The position numbers were made by a program, and so were the translations under genes. This document shows, one piece after another, positions 56,526 through 64,000 of a DNA stretch of 64,000 nucleotides. This stretch comes from an uncultured Pseudomonadota bacterium (GTDB taxonomy: Bacteria > Pseudomonadota > Gammaproteobacteria > Steroidobacterales > Steroidobacteraceae): contig CAISDJ010000029.1 of the NCBI GenBank assembly GCA_903884105.1, positions 1-64,000 on the forward strand, in the 5' to 3' direction. Each line of letters starts with the position of its first letter. Positions within the stretch are counted from its first letter, which is position 1. Under the pieces are notes generated by a model. The model was not told the DNA's origin. It did not search any database and was given only the letters and a program-made list of their open reading frames with translations.

Positions 56526-56909
56526 ATGTACTACATCGTTGAATCGTCCAAGACTTTCGAGCAGGCTGCCAACGACCTCGACGCGGCCGTGAAGCGGAAC
56601 GGCTTCGGGGTCCTGCATGTCCATGATCTCGGCAACACACTGCGCAGCAAGGGCCAGGCGTTCACCGAGCAGTGCAAGGTCTTCGAGGTCTGCAATCCCG
56701 CTCAGGCTGCCAAGGTGCTGTCGACCGACATGCGGCTCAACATGGCGCTGCCGTGCCGGATTTCCGTCTTCACCGAGCACGGCAAGACGAAGATTGGCCT
56801 GATCAAACCGGTCCAGATGCTGTCGTCCCTGTCGCAGGACCCGGTTCTGGCAACTGTCGCGAAAGAAGTCGAAGACAAGACCATCCTGATGGTGGATGAG
56901 GCGAAGTAG
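56526..56909 (+). CDS. DUF302 family protein
   Basis: This 127-residue product matches DUF302: YYIVESSKTFEQAANDLDAAVKRNGFGVLHVHDLG, then VFEVCNPAQAAKVLSTDMRLNMALPCRISVF, with the cysteines and LPCRI block conserved. These small cytoplasmic proteins are of unknown function and sometimes associate with metal or sulfur metabolism. GGAGAG lies seven bases before the ATG at 56526; another ATG two codons earlier is possible. It is solitary, following the epimerase by 133 bases. Confidence 0.88.
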   Translation: MYYIVESSKTFEQAANDLDAAVKRNGFGVLHVHDLGNTLRSKGQAFTEQCKVFEVCNPAQAAKVLSTDMRLNMALPCRISVFTEHGKTKIGLIKPVQMLSSLSQDPVLATVAKEVEDKTILMVDEAK

Positions 56910-57032
56910 CCGGATGCACGGTGCGCCAGCTCTTCCTCGCGGCGCTCGTTGCTGCGAGGCTCAAGCGATCGGGAGAGCAGGCGTAGCGCTGATCGGCAAC
57001 AATGGCAGCCGGTGGCCGTTTCCGGATACGCG

Positions 57033-57644
57033 ATGTCACGCCAAGTTGTCCTTCCCGTTCTGGCCGGGGTGATCGTCATACTGCTGCTCGTCTCCGGGTG
57101 GCACCCCTTCGACCGCGCGACGTGGTGGATGGAAGTGGCGCCGGTCCTGATCGCATTGCCGTTGCTGGTGCTCACGCGGGACCGCTTCCCGCTGACGCCG
57201 TTGCTGTATGCCCTGATCTTCATCCATGCGACCATTCTGATCGCGGGTGGCGCGTACACCTATGCGCGCGTTCCCCTTGGATTCTGGCTCCAGGGCATGT
57301 TCGACCTGGGCCGCAATCCGTACGACAAGATCGGACACTTCGCCCAGGGGCTGGTCCCCATGCTGCTTGCAAGGGAAGTGTTGCTGCGCAAGGGCTATGT
57401 CGCCGGCAGCCGTATCGCCGGCTTCCTGTCGATCTGCTTCGCCATGGCCGTCAGCGCCTGGTATGAACTGATTGAATGGGGGGCGGCACTCGCCATGGGG
57501 CAGGGGGCTGACGAATTCCTCGGTACCCAGGGGGACATCTGGGATACGCAGTCCGACATGTTCATGGCGTTCCTTGGTGCGACGAGCGCCTACGTGTTGC
57601 TGTCACGGCTGCACGATCGCCAGATCCGCACAACCGCGAGGTGA
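57033..57644 (+). CDS. DUF2238 (YjdF-like) inner membrane protein
   Basis: The 203-residue protein has about five to six membrane helices and the conserved DUF2238 blocks NPYDKIGHFAQGLVPMLLARE, FAMAVSAWYELIEW and GDIWDTQSDMFMAFLGA. Function is unknown; the charged residues within helices suggest a small transporter or enzyme, which is speculation. The ATG at 57033 was chosen because the hydrophobic N-terminus starts directly after it. It is followed three bases later by another small membrane protein gene, probably in the same transcript. Confidence 0.88.
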   Translation: MSRQVVLPVLAGVIVILLLVSGWHPFDRATWWMEVAPVLIALPLLVLTRDRFPLTPLLYALIFIHATILIAGGAYTYARVPLGFWLQGMFDLGRNPYDKIGHFAQGLVPMLLAREVLLRKGYVAGSRIAGFLSICFAMAVSAWYELIEWGAALAMGQGADEFLGTQGDIWDTQSDMFMAFLGATSAYVLLSRLHDRQIRTTAR

Positions 57645-57647
57645 TGC

Positions 57648-57995
57648 ATGTACGAAAAGAAGGTCGAGGCCCCGTTGTCCCGCCGTCGCTTTGCACGACG
57701 TATCATGTTGCACATCGTTGTTGCCGCGGCCCTGTTGCTCGCCTCGCTGGGACTCGGCATGACGGGGTACGAGTCCCTCGAGCAGTTGCCGTGGCGGGAT
57801 GCTTTCCTGAATGCCGCAATGCTGCTCGGCGGCATGGGACCGGTCGATCCCCCCCAAACCGACGCAGGCAAGGTGTTTGCGGGCCTGTACGCGTTGTATG
57901 CTGGTCTCGTGTTCCTGCTGATCGTCGGATTGGTCTTTACGCCGGTGGTTCACCGGTTGCTCCACAAGTTCCACTGGGACCAGCAAGCGGAGTGA
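57648..57995 (+). CDS. Small two-helix membrane protein, K+ channel pore-like
   Basis: The 115-residue protein has a basic N-terminus, a helix at about 19-40, a short re-entrant-like segment DAFLNAAMLLGGMGPVDPP, and a second helix at about 78-103. The helix-loop-helix layout and AMLLGGMGP at the selectivity-filter position resemble two-helix ion channel domains, but the K+ signature TVGYG is absent. I call it a hypothetical membrane protein. It is coupled to the DUF2238 gene by a three-base gap. Confidence 0.75.
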   Translation: MYEKKVEAPLSRRRFARRIMLHIVVAAALLLASLGLGMTGYESLEQLPWRDAFLNAAMLLGGMGPVDPPQTDAGKVFAGLYALYAGLVFLLIVGLVFTPVVHRLLHKFHWDQQAE

Positions 57996-58002
57996 ATCGT
58001 CT

Positions 58003-58464
58003 GTGCCATCTCGCATGACCGATACCAGACCGGCGAAGCTCGAAGACGCTGCAAGCATCGCCACGCTCTCGACGCAACTGGGCTACCCCTCGACGACCGA
58101 GCAGGCCGGCTCGCGACTGAACGACCTGCTCGCGAATCCCGACCACTTCGTCGTCGTGGCCGTTGTCGATGGTCAGGTGTCCGGTTGGGCCCACGTTGAA
58201 CGACGCATCAATCTCGAAACCGTGGAGCGGGCCGAGTTGATGGGCCTGGTCGTCGACGCGCAGGCCCGGCGTGCAGGGATCGGTCGAGCACTGGTGGAAA
58301 CGGCGGAGCGGTGGGCCGCGGCCCGCCACCTCGGCGTCATGACGGTCCGCTCGAACGTCGTCCGCGACGGATCCCATGCTTTCTACCGGCAGCTCGGGTA
58401 CAAGGCCGTGAAGACACAGCATGTCTATCAGAAGGACCTTCGCGACGCTGCGCATCGAGCTTGA
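58003..58464 (+). CDS. GNAT family N-acetyltransferase
   Basis: The 153-residue product is an intact GNAT enzyme: TRPAKLEDAASIATL at the start, then AELMGLVVDAQARRAGIGRALVETAERWA, where RRAGIGRA is the acetyl-CoA pyrophosphate loop, and SHAFYRQLGYKAVKT at the end. The substrate is unknown. GTG at 58003 has GGAG ten bases upstream; an ATG four codons later is equally possible. It overlaps the next acetyltransferase gene by 44 bases in another frame. Confidence 0.9.
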   Translation: MPSRMTDTRPAKLEDAASIATLSTQLGYPSTTEQAGSRLNDLLANPDHFVVVAVVDGQVSGWAHVERRINLETVERAELMGLVVDAQARRAGIGRALVETAERWAAARHLGVMTVRSNVVRDGSHAFYRQLGYKAVKTQHVYQKDLRDAAHRA

Positions 58465-58951
58465 ACGTCCAACCCTGTTGCGCGAGCAGGAGTTCCTGAG
58501 TGCGGTAAAGTACAGCGTCAAGTTGCACAAGGGACTGGTTGCACCGCCGCCCACGGTCGAGCGGTATCGCGCATTCCTCGGTGGGTTACGCGGCGACTCG
58601 AGGGCAAGCTTCTTCGTCGTAGTGAAGCGAACGGACACGATCGCCGGAGTCGTCACGATCAGCGAGATCGTGCGGGGTACCTTCCAGTCGGCCTACCTTG
58701 GTTACTACGCGCTGGAACCGAATGCGGGTGAAGGCTACTTGCGTGAAGGGCTGCAGCAGGTCATCTCGCATGCCTTTGGCAAGTTGAAGTTGCATCGTCT
58801 TGAAGCCAACATCCAGCCAGGAAATCAGCGTTCGATCGCGCTCGTCAAACGGCTTGGGTTCAAGCGCGAGGGCTACTCACCGCGCTATATCAAGGTCTGC
58901 GGTCGCTGGCGCGACCATGAGCGCTGGGCGCTACTGGCCGACGCGCGGTAG
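58421..58951 (+). CDS. RimJ/RimL-type GNAT acetyltransferase
   Basis: The 176-residue product resembles ribosomal-protein or amino-acid acetyltransferases: LRIELERPTLLREQEFLSAV, YLGYYALEPNAGEGYLREGLQQVI, KLHRLEANIQPGNQRSIALVKRLGFKREGYSPRY, and the RimJ-like ending WRDHERWALL. The usual acetyl-CoA loop R/QxxGxG/A is replaced by GEGYLREG, as in other RimJ proteins (G-x-G-Y/ amphipathic pattern). Its start lies inside the upstream acetyltransferase gene, so the two are probably translated together. Confidence 0.88.
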   Translation: MSIRRTFATLRIELERPTLLREQEFLSAVKYSVKLHKGLVAPPPTVERYRAFLGGLRGDSRASFFVVVKRTDTIAGVVTISEIVRGTFQSAYLGYYALEPNAGEGYLREGLQQVISHAFGKLKLHRLEANIQPGNQRSIALVKRLGFKREGYSPRYIKVCGRWRDHERWALLADAR

Positions 58952-59111
58952 GAAATACCCACGACCGGGCTGGCGGGTGCGCTTACCCAAGGCAACCCCC
59001 GTGTCGATTCTACTTACATCCCCGGAAAGTCCGGTATTGCCTGATGTAACCAAGCCCCCGATGGTGAAAGCATGGCAACCCAAGGCATGAGTGTTGCTGT
59101 CTGGCTGGACC

Positions 59112-59573
59112 ATGAGCCTCTCCCTCTTCGTGAACACGGGCCGAGCGTTGTCGTTATGTCTGTTGGGCTGTACCGTTTCCGCAACGGCGTCCGCGGGCAC
59201 CGAACCTGAGGCGGCTTTGGGTTTCGACCTCACCCTTGAGCGCGCCACCGAATTGCAGGACGCTGGCAGTTACGACGCGGAACTCCAGATCTATCAGAGC
59301 CTGTGCGAGGATGGTCCTGCCGATCCTCATCTGCTCTTCGAAATGGCGCGGGCCTCCTTGGCCGCCGGCAATTTCAGCGCCTGCGTGGACTACTCACTAC
59401 GCAGTAGCGTGAGTGAATCGCGTGACCAGGGCGCTGCGTTTGGCGTGCTGGCCAAGGGCCAGCACCGCAGTCCCCCGCGCCGAGGGCAGTCCCGAGTGGC
59501 TGAGCGCGCATCGCCCGCAATTCGAAAGGTTCGTCGAATACCTGGCACGGAACCGGGCGACGTGCCCGCCTGA
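59112..59573 (+). pseudogene. Exported TPR-like protein, probably internally deleted and frameshifted
   Basis: The frame begins with a signal peptide (to about ATASAG) and TPR-like helices: LERATELQDAGSYDAELQIY and PHLLFEMARASLAAGNFSAC. After AAFGVLAKGQ the sequence becomes Arg/Ser/Pro-rich and unlike protein. In another frame, from about 59480, it reads PEWLSAHRPQFERFVEYLAR, a plausible C-terminal helix of the same kind of protein. I infer loss of the middle repeats with an out-of-frame junction near 59455-59485. Alternatively it is a short TPR protein with a random tail. Confidence 0.5.
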
Positions 59574-59668
59574 ACACCCTTTCCGCCGAATCGCTGCAGC
59601 GATTCACGTAAACTCTTGCGCCACAGGTCCGCGAAGGTCGCGGACGACAGGGAGCCGGGTTTCTCATC

Positions 59669-60130
59669 ATGCGATTCCATGTGCAATGGGTTCTGGCGGT
59701 GCTCTGCACCGTCCTGCCGTGGCTGCCGCTGCAAGCGGCCGAAGGTGACGCGCCCGTGCCGGTCGTGTTGCGGCACGCAGGTACCGATCCTGTCGGCTTC
59801 GTGCTCGCAGCGGCTGTCAGCCAGGCGTTGACCGCCGCTCCGGAATTCAGACAAGCAGGGGAGGGCGGGACGCCGCGCGTGGTGTTGATCGTCGCTACCG
59901 TGGACGGCAGCGTCGAGGACCCCGGCAAGCAGACGGCCGCCTCCATCAATGTGCTCTACGATGCCGATACGCTGCCGCTCAACGGCTACCTGCTGTCCGG
60001 GCTCGTGCAGGTCTGTGGCATCACTCGTACGGAAGCGTGCGCGCAGGAAATCATGGCGACGCTGCTGGCGGCGGTAACCCGGTTGCGGACGAGCGATCCG
60101 GAGCTGTGGTCGGCAATGCAGCCACGATGA
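59669..60130 (+). CDS. Exported hypothetical protein
   Basis: I do not recognise this 153-residue protein. It has a clear signal peptide (about 1-23, ending PLQAA) and a small alpha/beta-looking domain with ALTAAPEFRQAGEGG, RVVLIVATVDGSVEDPG and INVLYDADTLPLNGYLLSGL, plus two cysteines (CGITRTEAC) that could form a disulphide. It is translationally coupled to a small two-helix membrane protein through an ATGA overlap. Confidence 0.7.
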   Translation: MRFHVQWVLAVLCTVLPWLPLQAAEGDAPVPVVLRHAGTDPVGFVLAAAVSQALTAAPEFRQAGEGGTPRVVLIVATVDGSVEDPGKQTAASINVLYDADTLPLNGYLLSGLVQVCGITRTEACAQEIMATLLAAVTRLRTSDPELWSAMQPR

Positions 60131-60381
60131 CAAAAGAGGGCGACATCGACAGCGAGCGGCAGGACGCAGCCCGACGCGGGCGGGCTCTCCTCTACACGGT
60201 GGGGGGTGCTCTGGCGGCGAGCGCCGTCCTGCTCGACCTTCTACCTGCGCTCGGGGCCTTTGCCTCGCCTCTGCGCGTCAGGGCCCTGGCCCTCGCGGGT
60301 GCCCTGTTCCTTGCGATAGGACGCTTGGGTACGCCAACGCTGCTCAGCGGCCTCGGCAAGCGAGGGCGGCGTCCCGGTTGA
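60127..60381 (+). CDS. Small hypothetical membrane protein
   Basis: The 84-residue product has an acidic/basic N-terminus and two hydrophobic segments (about 21-45 and 49-70), ending in a basic tail. The ATG overlaps the stop of the preceding secreted protein gene. I recognise no family. It converges on the gene at 60411-61175. Confidence 0.6.
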   Translation: MTKEGDIDSERQDAARRGRALLYTVGGALAASAVLLDLLPALGAFASPLRVRALALAGALFLAIGRLGTPTLLSGLGKRGRRPG

Positions 60382-60410
60382 GTTCGCTGCCGGGCCTGTA
60401 CCGCGACCCG

Positions 60411-61175
60411 CTATTTCATCTGCAGGCGGGTCCACCCGGCGTCAACGAGTTCGCCGCGCCAGGTGTAGCCCTGCAGGTCGATGCGGTATTCCCCGGGGCC
60501 GAACGCCGAGGAATTGAGCGCGATTCGCAGTTCCCGATTGGAGTCCGGGGAGATGCGACGAATCTGCATGATGCGAGCTTCGCCTGCCTTTTCGATCGTC
60601 ACCGAAAAGCTGTTGAAGTGCGCTTCCGTGACGTCGATTCTCAGTTCCAGCAGTTGCGGTGGGTCAGGCCAGGCCACGGTGACACCGGGTGCCGACTGTG
60701 GCCCCTGCGTGCCGAGAGCGAGCTTGTAACTCTGCACGCCAGAAGGGGGCTTCAGCCGCGCGGTTTCCGCCGAGGTGTTCATCAAGGCGAGCCGGTTCTC
60801 GAGCTTCTGTACTGCCATCAGGTGATAGGCAATCCCGGCGCCTGCCACGAGGACGGCCACGAGCAGGACCGCGAGCTGTTTGCCGCGCTCCGCCCTGCCT
60901 GATTCGGCTGGCGAGAGGTCGTCATCGATGGCATCACCCATCTCGACTGCCTCGCGCGTTGCGGTCGAGGGAATCGCCGGGAACATGCCGGTCTCGCCGT
61001 CCTCGAAAGGCCGCTTCGCCAGGCGCGTCTTGAGCCGCACCGGAATCGGCAGCTGCGCGAGGAATTCCGGATGCTCGAGGCAATACTTCTCGAAGGCCCG
61101 GGCCTCGCGAACGAGCAGATCACCGGACAGGTATCGCTCGACGACTTCTCGTGACTCGATGTAGGCGCGATCCAT
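60411..61175 (-). CDS. Membrane protein with anti-sigma-like layout, hypothetical
   Basis: The 254-residue protein has a cytoplasmic N-terminal part with EVVERYLSGDLLVREARAFE, resembling the helical N-terminus of anti-sigma or zf-HC2-like proteins but without cysteines. One membrane helix lies at about 101-119, followed by a periplasmic beta-rich domain (VTVAWPDPPQLLELRIDV, GEYRIDLQGYTWRGELV). No sigma factor gene is adjacent, so the anti-sigma reading is only a structural analogy. Its start codon overlaps an in-frame ATG on the opposite strand. Confidence 0.65.
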   Translation of the reverse strand: MDRAYIESREVVERYLSGDLLVREARAFEKYCLEHPEFLAQLPIPVRLKTRLAKRPFEDGETGMFPAIPSTATREAVEMGDAIDDDLSPAESGRAERGKQLAVLLVAVLVAGAGIAYHLMAVQKLENRLALMNTSAETARLKPPSGVQSYKLALGTQGPQSAPGVTVAWPDPPQLLELRIDVTEAHFNSFSVTIEKAGEARIMQIRRISPDSNRELRIALNSSAFGPGEYRIDLQGYTWRGELVDAGWTRLQMK

Positions 61176-61281
61176 GTGGTCTACATTGCAGATGAGAGGG
61201 CTGCATTATGACGAATATCTGGCCGATTCGCAGAGATATGCAGCGTGCCTTCCAGGGCACGGTTCCTCTAGTCTCGCGGCC

Positions 61282-61620
61282 ATGTTCACCGGCGTATTCA
61301 CGGATCGTACTCAGGCTCGTCTTGGGCCCGCACGGACTCCCGAACAGGTTCTGCAGCGGCTGCTGCAGGGGCGCAGCGTCCGGCCGCATCGATTCTTAAG
61401 ACACGCACCCATCGGACCGTTCGTGGTGGACTACCTTTGTCCGGAAAAGGCGGTCGTCATAGAACTGATGACCGATCATCGGGCCTTCCAGACCCAGGAC
61501 GCCACCGATCGTGCGCTGATGCTTGAGCGGTTCGGTTATCGCGTGCTGCGCTTCTGGAACAAGGACATCACCGACAGTCCGGATCTGGTGCTGCGGCAGA
61601 TCCTGCAGGCGCTGGCCTGA
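61282..61620 (+). CDS. DUF559 (Vsr-like endonuclease fold) protein with altered active site
   Basis: This 112-residue product follows DUF559, a restriction-endonuclease-like fold related to very short patch repair nucleases. RTPEQVLQRLLQGRSVRPHRF, IGPFVVDYLCPEKAVVIEL and RFGYRVLRFWNKDI match in order. The usual metal-binding run ELDGGQH is replaced here by ELMTDHR, losing the DGG triplet, so activity is doubtful. The frame is open 36 codons upstream to 61174, but the family starts near the ATG at 61282. Confidence 0.78.
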   Translation: MFTGVFTDRTQARLGPARTPEQVLQRLLQGRSVRPHRFLRHAPIGPFVVDYLCPEKAVVIELMTDHRAFQTQDATDRALMLERFGYRVLRFWNKDITDSPDLVLRQILQALA

Positions 61621-61849
61621 CCGTCGCGCTGCCGTTGTCAGCGTCCGCATTGATCTGGCGCAGCTAGCACGCCGAGTTGCTTTGCGCTGCAATACCAAAA
61701 AAATCATTCGTCGCCTAACCGGGAGGCCACTTCTGACCGCTATTATAGCTGCAAGGTCGGCACTCGCTTGAGTGTAGCCGGCACCGATCGCGACCGATGT
61801 CCATGCCGGACCGGGCGACTCCAATGCATCGACGCAACAGGGGACTTGT

Positions 61850-62593
61850 ATGACTCAGAAGCGGATTGCCTACGTAACGGGCGGAATGGGTGGTATCGGC
61901 ACCGCGATCTGCAAGCAGCTGGCCAAGGCAGGACATACTGTGGTGGCAGGCTGCGGCCCCAACTCACCCCGCAAGGATCGCTGGATCGGCGAGATGAAGG
62001 ATCAGGGATTCAACATCATCGCGTCCGAAGGCAACGTTGCCGATTGGGATTCCACGGTGGCTGCCTTCGAGAAAGTCATCAAGGAAGTCGGGCCGGTCGA
62101 CATCCTCGTCAACAATGCGGGTATCACCCGTGATGGCGTGTTCCGCAAGATGAGCAAGGCCGACTGGGAGGCCGTCATCAACACCAACCTCAACAGCCTC
62201 TTCAACGTGACGAAACAGGTCATTGAAGGCATGGTCGAGCGCAACTGGGGCCGCATCATCAGCATCTCGTCGGTGAACGGCCAGAAGGGCCAGTTTGGAC
62301 AGACGAACTATTCGACCGCCAAGGCGGGCATCCACGGTTTCACGATGGCGCTGGCGCAGGAAGTCGCGAGCAAGGGCGTCACGGTCAACACCGTCTCGCC
62401 GGGCTACATCGGCACCGACATGGTGAAGGCGATCCGTCCGGACGTGCTCGAGAAGATCATTGCGACGATTCCGGTCAAGCGGCTCGGCGAGCCGGAAGAG
62501 ATCGGCTCCATTGTCACCTGGATTGCCTCGGACAATGCCGGCTTTGCCACCGGAGCGGACTTCTCGCTGAATGGCGGCTTGCATATGGGCTAA
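61850..62593 (+). CDS. phaB: Acetoacetyl-CoA reductase
   Basis: PhaB reduces acetoacetyl-CoA to (R)-3-hydroxybutyryl-CoA with NADPH, providing monomer for polyhydroxybutyrate. The 247-residue SDR has the cofactor loop TGGMGGIG at 10-17, NNAG at 88-91, and the catalytic Ser140, Tyr154 and Lys158. The PhaB-specific GQFGQTNYSTAKAGIHGFT and PGYIGTDMV are present. GGGGA precedes the ATG. The 229-base gap upstream contains an AT-rich patch with TATTAT (61740-61745) that could be a -10 box. No PHA synthase or thiolase gene is in the window. Confidence 0.94.
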   Translation: MTQKRIAYVTGGMGGIGTAICKQLAKAGHTVVAGCGPNSPRKDRWIGEMKDQGFNIIASEGNVADWDSTVAAFEKVIKEVGPVDILVNNAGITRDGVFRKMSKADWEAVINTNLNSLFNVTKQVIEGMVERNWGRIISISSVNGQKGQFGQTNYSTAKAGIHGFTMALAQEVASKGVTVNTVSPGYIGTDMVKAIRPDVLEKIIATIPVKRLGEPEEIGSIVTWIASDNAGFATGADFSLNGGLHMG

Positions 62594-62601
62594 GAGATAG
62601 A

Positions 62602-62623
62602 GGGAGCCGAGGAATCGGCTCCC
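62602..62623 (+). terminator. Hairpin after phaB
   Basis: GGGAGCCGA (62602-62610) and TCGGCTCCC (62615-62623) make a perfect nine-pair stem with a GGAA tetraloop, eight bases after the phaB stop. No T tract follows, so it is a probable but not canonical terminator. Confidence 0.55.
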
Positions 62624-62680
62624 GAGTCTCGTTGCAGAGCGATCGGTCAGGAAGATCAGCAGGCCAACAGAGTTGGCCGG

Positions 62681-63460
62681 TTGTTTCCTGTCTTATTCCG
62701 TGTCCCCTCCTGCCGCACCGTCCCCTCGTCGCGCCGTCCGTCCCGACTTCAATTGCACCGCTTCCTGCTCGCGCTGCTGATCACCGGCGGCCCGCTGTTC
62801 GAATGCCCCTCTACTGCCCCTGCAGCGAGCATCGCCGATGTCGGCAACGTGCCTGCGGTGTGGAAAGAGCAGCAGATCCGCTTCTACTTCGTGACCCCCG
62901 GTACCAGTTATTCCTGCAATGCCATCCAGACGAAGCTGCGGGCATTGTTGACGGATCTCGGCGCTGCCGATGGCCTGAACGTCAATGTCCAGAGTTGCAG
63001 CGACGGGATTCGCAAGTCGGCACTGAATATGCGCTCGGGTGGACGCCAGGACGACTTCATGCTCGACGGTGCGTTGAGCCCGCTCGTGACCATCTCCATT
63101 CGCAGCCTTGCTCCCGAAACGCCCGACGCCGTTGCCGCCCTCAATGCGGACCGGGGCACTGCAGAACTCAAGGCACTGGTGCGCAATGAGGGCAGCCTCG
63201 ATCCGGCGTATGCCAGCGCCGTCGCCGCGGAATGGAAGCCGGTGCGTCTCTCGGAGCGGACGCGATATCTGGATGCGTCCGATTGCGACCTGTTGCTGCA
63301 GGTCCATGCGCAGGTCTTTGCCAAGCTGGCCGTGCGCATAGTGAAGGACAGCGGGACGTGTCAACGCCGGAGCGTCAGTTTGCGACTGGGCTCCCCGAAC
63401 CTGCGCGTCGAAGCCCTCGTGCCAGTCCGTCGCGACCCGACGATCAACACGACGGGCTGA
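62681..63460 (+). CDS. Exported hypothetical protein
   Basis: I do not recognise this 259-residue protein. A basic N-terminus is followed by a hydrophobic stretch HRFLLALLITGGPLFE and PAAS, consistent with a signal peptide. The mature part has paired cysteines (YSCNAIQTKLR and VQSCSDGIRK; DCDLLLQ and TCQRRS). The start is uncertain: TTG at 62681 or TTG at 62753 right before the hydrophobic segment; no ATG is in frame. The frame composition and internal consistency support a real gene. It converges on the last gene with a four-base gap. Confidence 0.65.
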   Translation: MFPVLFRVPSCRTVPSSRRPSRLQLHRFLLALLITGGPLFECPSTAPAASIADVGNVPAVWKEQQIRFYFVTPGTSYSCNAIQTKLRALLTDLGAADGLNVNVQSCSDGIRKSALNMRSGGRQDDFMLDGALSPLVTISIRSLAPETPDAVAALNADRGTAELKALVRNEGSLDPAYASAVAAEWKPVRLSERTRYLDASDCDLLLQVHAQVFAKLAVRIVKDSGTCQRRSVSLRLGSPNLRVEALVPVRRDPTINTTG

Positions 63461-63464
63461 GTAA

Positions 63465-64000
63465 CTACCGGTATCGCTGCAGGATCTTCTGCAGGCCTGC
63501 GTTGCCTGGCGACAGCTTCTCGTAAGGCAGGCGATTCATTGGTGTCGCGACACTGCCCTGGACTTCGTGGAAGTCCGGGCTCTGCTCGTCGATGTAGATC
63601 AGCCCCGTCAGATATTCCCCCTGCGCCTGCTTCGTGCGGATGTACTCGAACGCCTTGCCTCGATCGGTCGGGTCGTACGACGGATCGAGCTTGCGCAGAA
63701 CAACGTGACTGCCGTCGTGCAGGGTCACGGGAAGGGCCTCTCCCGGCGCGTAGTCCACCTTGATCTCGCTGCGCAGCGGCACGAAGTCGGTGTGCACCAG
63801 CTCGTCGTAGTGATCCCTGACGAACTGGTAGCTTTTGGTCGAGCCCTCGTGATCGTTGAAGGTGACGCAGGGCGACAGCACGTCCACCATCGCGAATCCC
63901 GGATGACTCAGGGCGGCCTGCAGCAGCGGCACCAGCTGTTCCTTGTCGCCGGAGAAGCTACGGGCGATGAACGTGCAACCGAGGCTCAGCGCGGCGAGCG
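63465..64000 (-). CDS. korB: 2-oxoacid:ferredoxin oxidoreductase beta subunit (3' part)
   Basis: The visible 178 C-terminal residues belong to the thiamine-diphosphate-binding beta subunit of 2-oxoglutarate (or other 2-oxoacid) ferredoxin oxidoreductase: SLGCTFIARSFSGDKEQLVPL, VDVLSPCVTFNDHEGSTKSY, and the tail GLIYIDEQSPDFHE. This subunit converts the 2-oxoacid to acyl-CoA with reduction of ferredoxin. The N-terminal cofactor domain and the alpha subunit would lie to the right, outside the window. Substrate preference cannot be read from this part. Confidence 0.9.
   Translation of the reverse strand, partial: LAALSLGCTFIARSFSGDKEQLVPLLQAALSHPGFAMVDVLSPCVTFNDHEGSTKSYQFVRDHYDELVHTDFVPLRSEIKVDYAPGEALPVTLHDGSHVVLRKLDPSYDPTDRGKAFEYIRTKQAQGEYLTGLIYIDEQSPDFHEVQGSVATPMNRLPYEKLSPGNAGLQKILQRYR

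Noticed and set aside
57900-58951. Tandem acetyltransferase genes as a toxin-antitoxin (GNAT-DUF1778) pair
   Set aside because: Both proteins are complete acetyltransferases and no ribbon-helix-helix antitoxin gene is present.

Overview
The window is a chromosomal segment of a GC-rich (roughly 60-65%) bacterium, most likely a gammaproteobacterium of the Xanthomonadales/Nevskiales/Steroidobacterales kind. The evidence is gene order: bioB-bioF-bioH-bioC-bioD, gmk-rpoZ-spoT-ridA-recG-ubiA, rph-rdgB-hemW, pilM-N-O-P-Q-aroK-aroB, and tesA divergent from ybbA-ybbP. The lineage is an inference; there is no rRNA gene here to confirm it. I found no tRNA or rRNA gene, CRISPR array, prophage or insertion sequence.

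Layout. 1-2.4 kb (minus): aa3-type cytochrome c oxidase genes ctaC and ctaD (ctaD cut by the window edge), preceded by a DUF2244 gene with two compensating frameshifts. 2.5-7.2 kb (minus): a complete biotin operon bioBFHCD with a candidate BirA operator in front. 7.4-9.4 kb (plus): comF and nhaA. 9.4-16.4 kb (minus): gmk, rpoZ, spoT, ridA, recG, ubiA. 16.6-19 kb (plus): a pcaIJ-type CoA-transferase pair and a class I fructose-bisphosphate aldolase. 19-23.4 kb: yicC (minus), then a PP2C phosphatase, rph, rdgB and hemW (plus). 23.4-23.9 kb: a gene-free stretch with three consensus DnaA boxes and an AT-rich core, resembling a replication origin or another DnaA-binding locus. 23.9-27.2 kb: rpmE with a promoter, a leader hairpin and a terminator, then an M48 metalloprotease lipoprotein and gltA. 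27.3-30.5 kb (minus): a conserved hypothetical gene and mrcA. 30.9-40.7 kb (plus): the type IV pilus alignment/secretin operon pilMNOPQ, then aroK, aroB, dgt, pyrF and hemE. 40.7-43.2 kb (minus): fadD and tesA. 43.2-46.4 kb (plus): ybbA-ybbP.

From about 46.4 to 63.5 kb the window changes character. It holds small, loosely organised accessory genes: M20 peptidase, DUF2127, SRPBCC, methyltransferase, RidA-like, GlcG/HbpS-like, VanY-type peptidase, cysteine-cluster protein, OsmC, DNA glycosylase, TMEM175-type channel, DUF302, acetyltransferases and DUF559. Scattered among them are several remnants in which the start and end of a recognisable family survive but the middle is missing: an AHSA1-type SRPBCC protein, a GNAT acetyltransferase, an M20 peptidase and a TPR protein, plus the tail of an AMP-dependent ligase. 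The repetition of this pattern over about 12 kb is the most unusual feature of the window. The right end has an acetoacetyl-CoA reductase (phaB), a secreted hypothetical protein, and the 3' part of a 2-oxoacid:ferredoxin oxidoreductase beta subunit.

Taken together the window describes an aerobic, respiratory, piliated heterotroph that makes its own biotin, haem, shikimate products and pyrimidines, and probably polyhydroxyalkanoate. Most start codons were chosen from Shine-Dalgarno spacing, family length and overlap with the upstream gene; uncertain ones are flagged.
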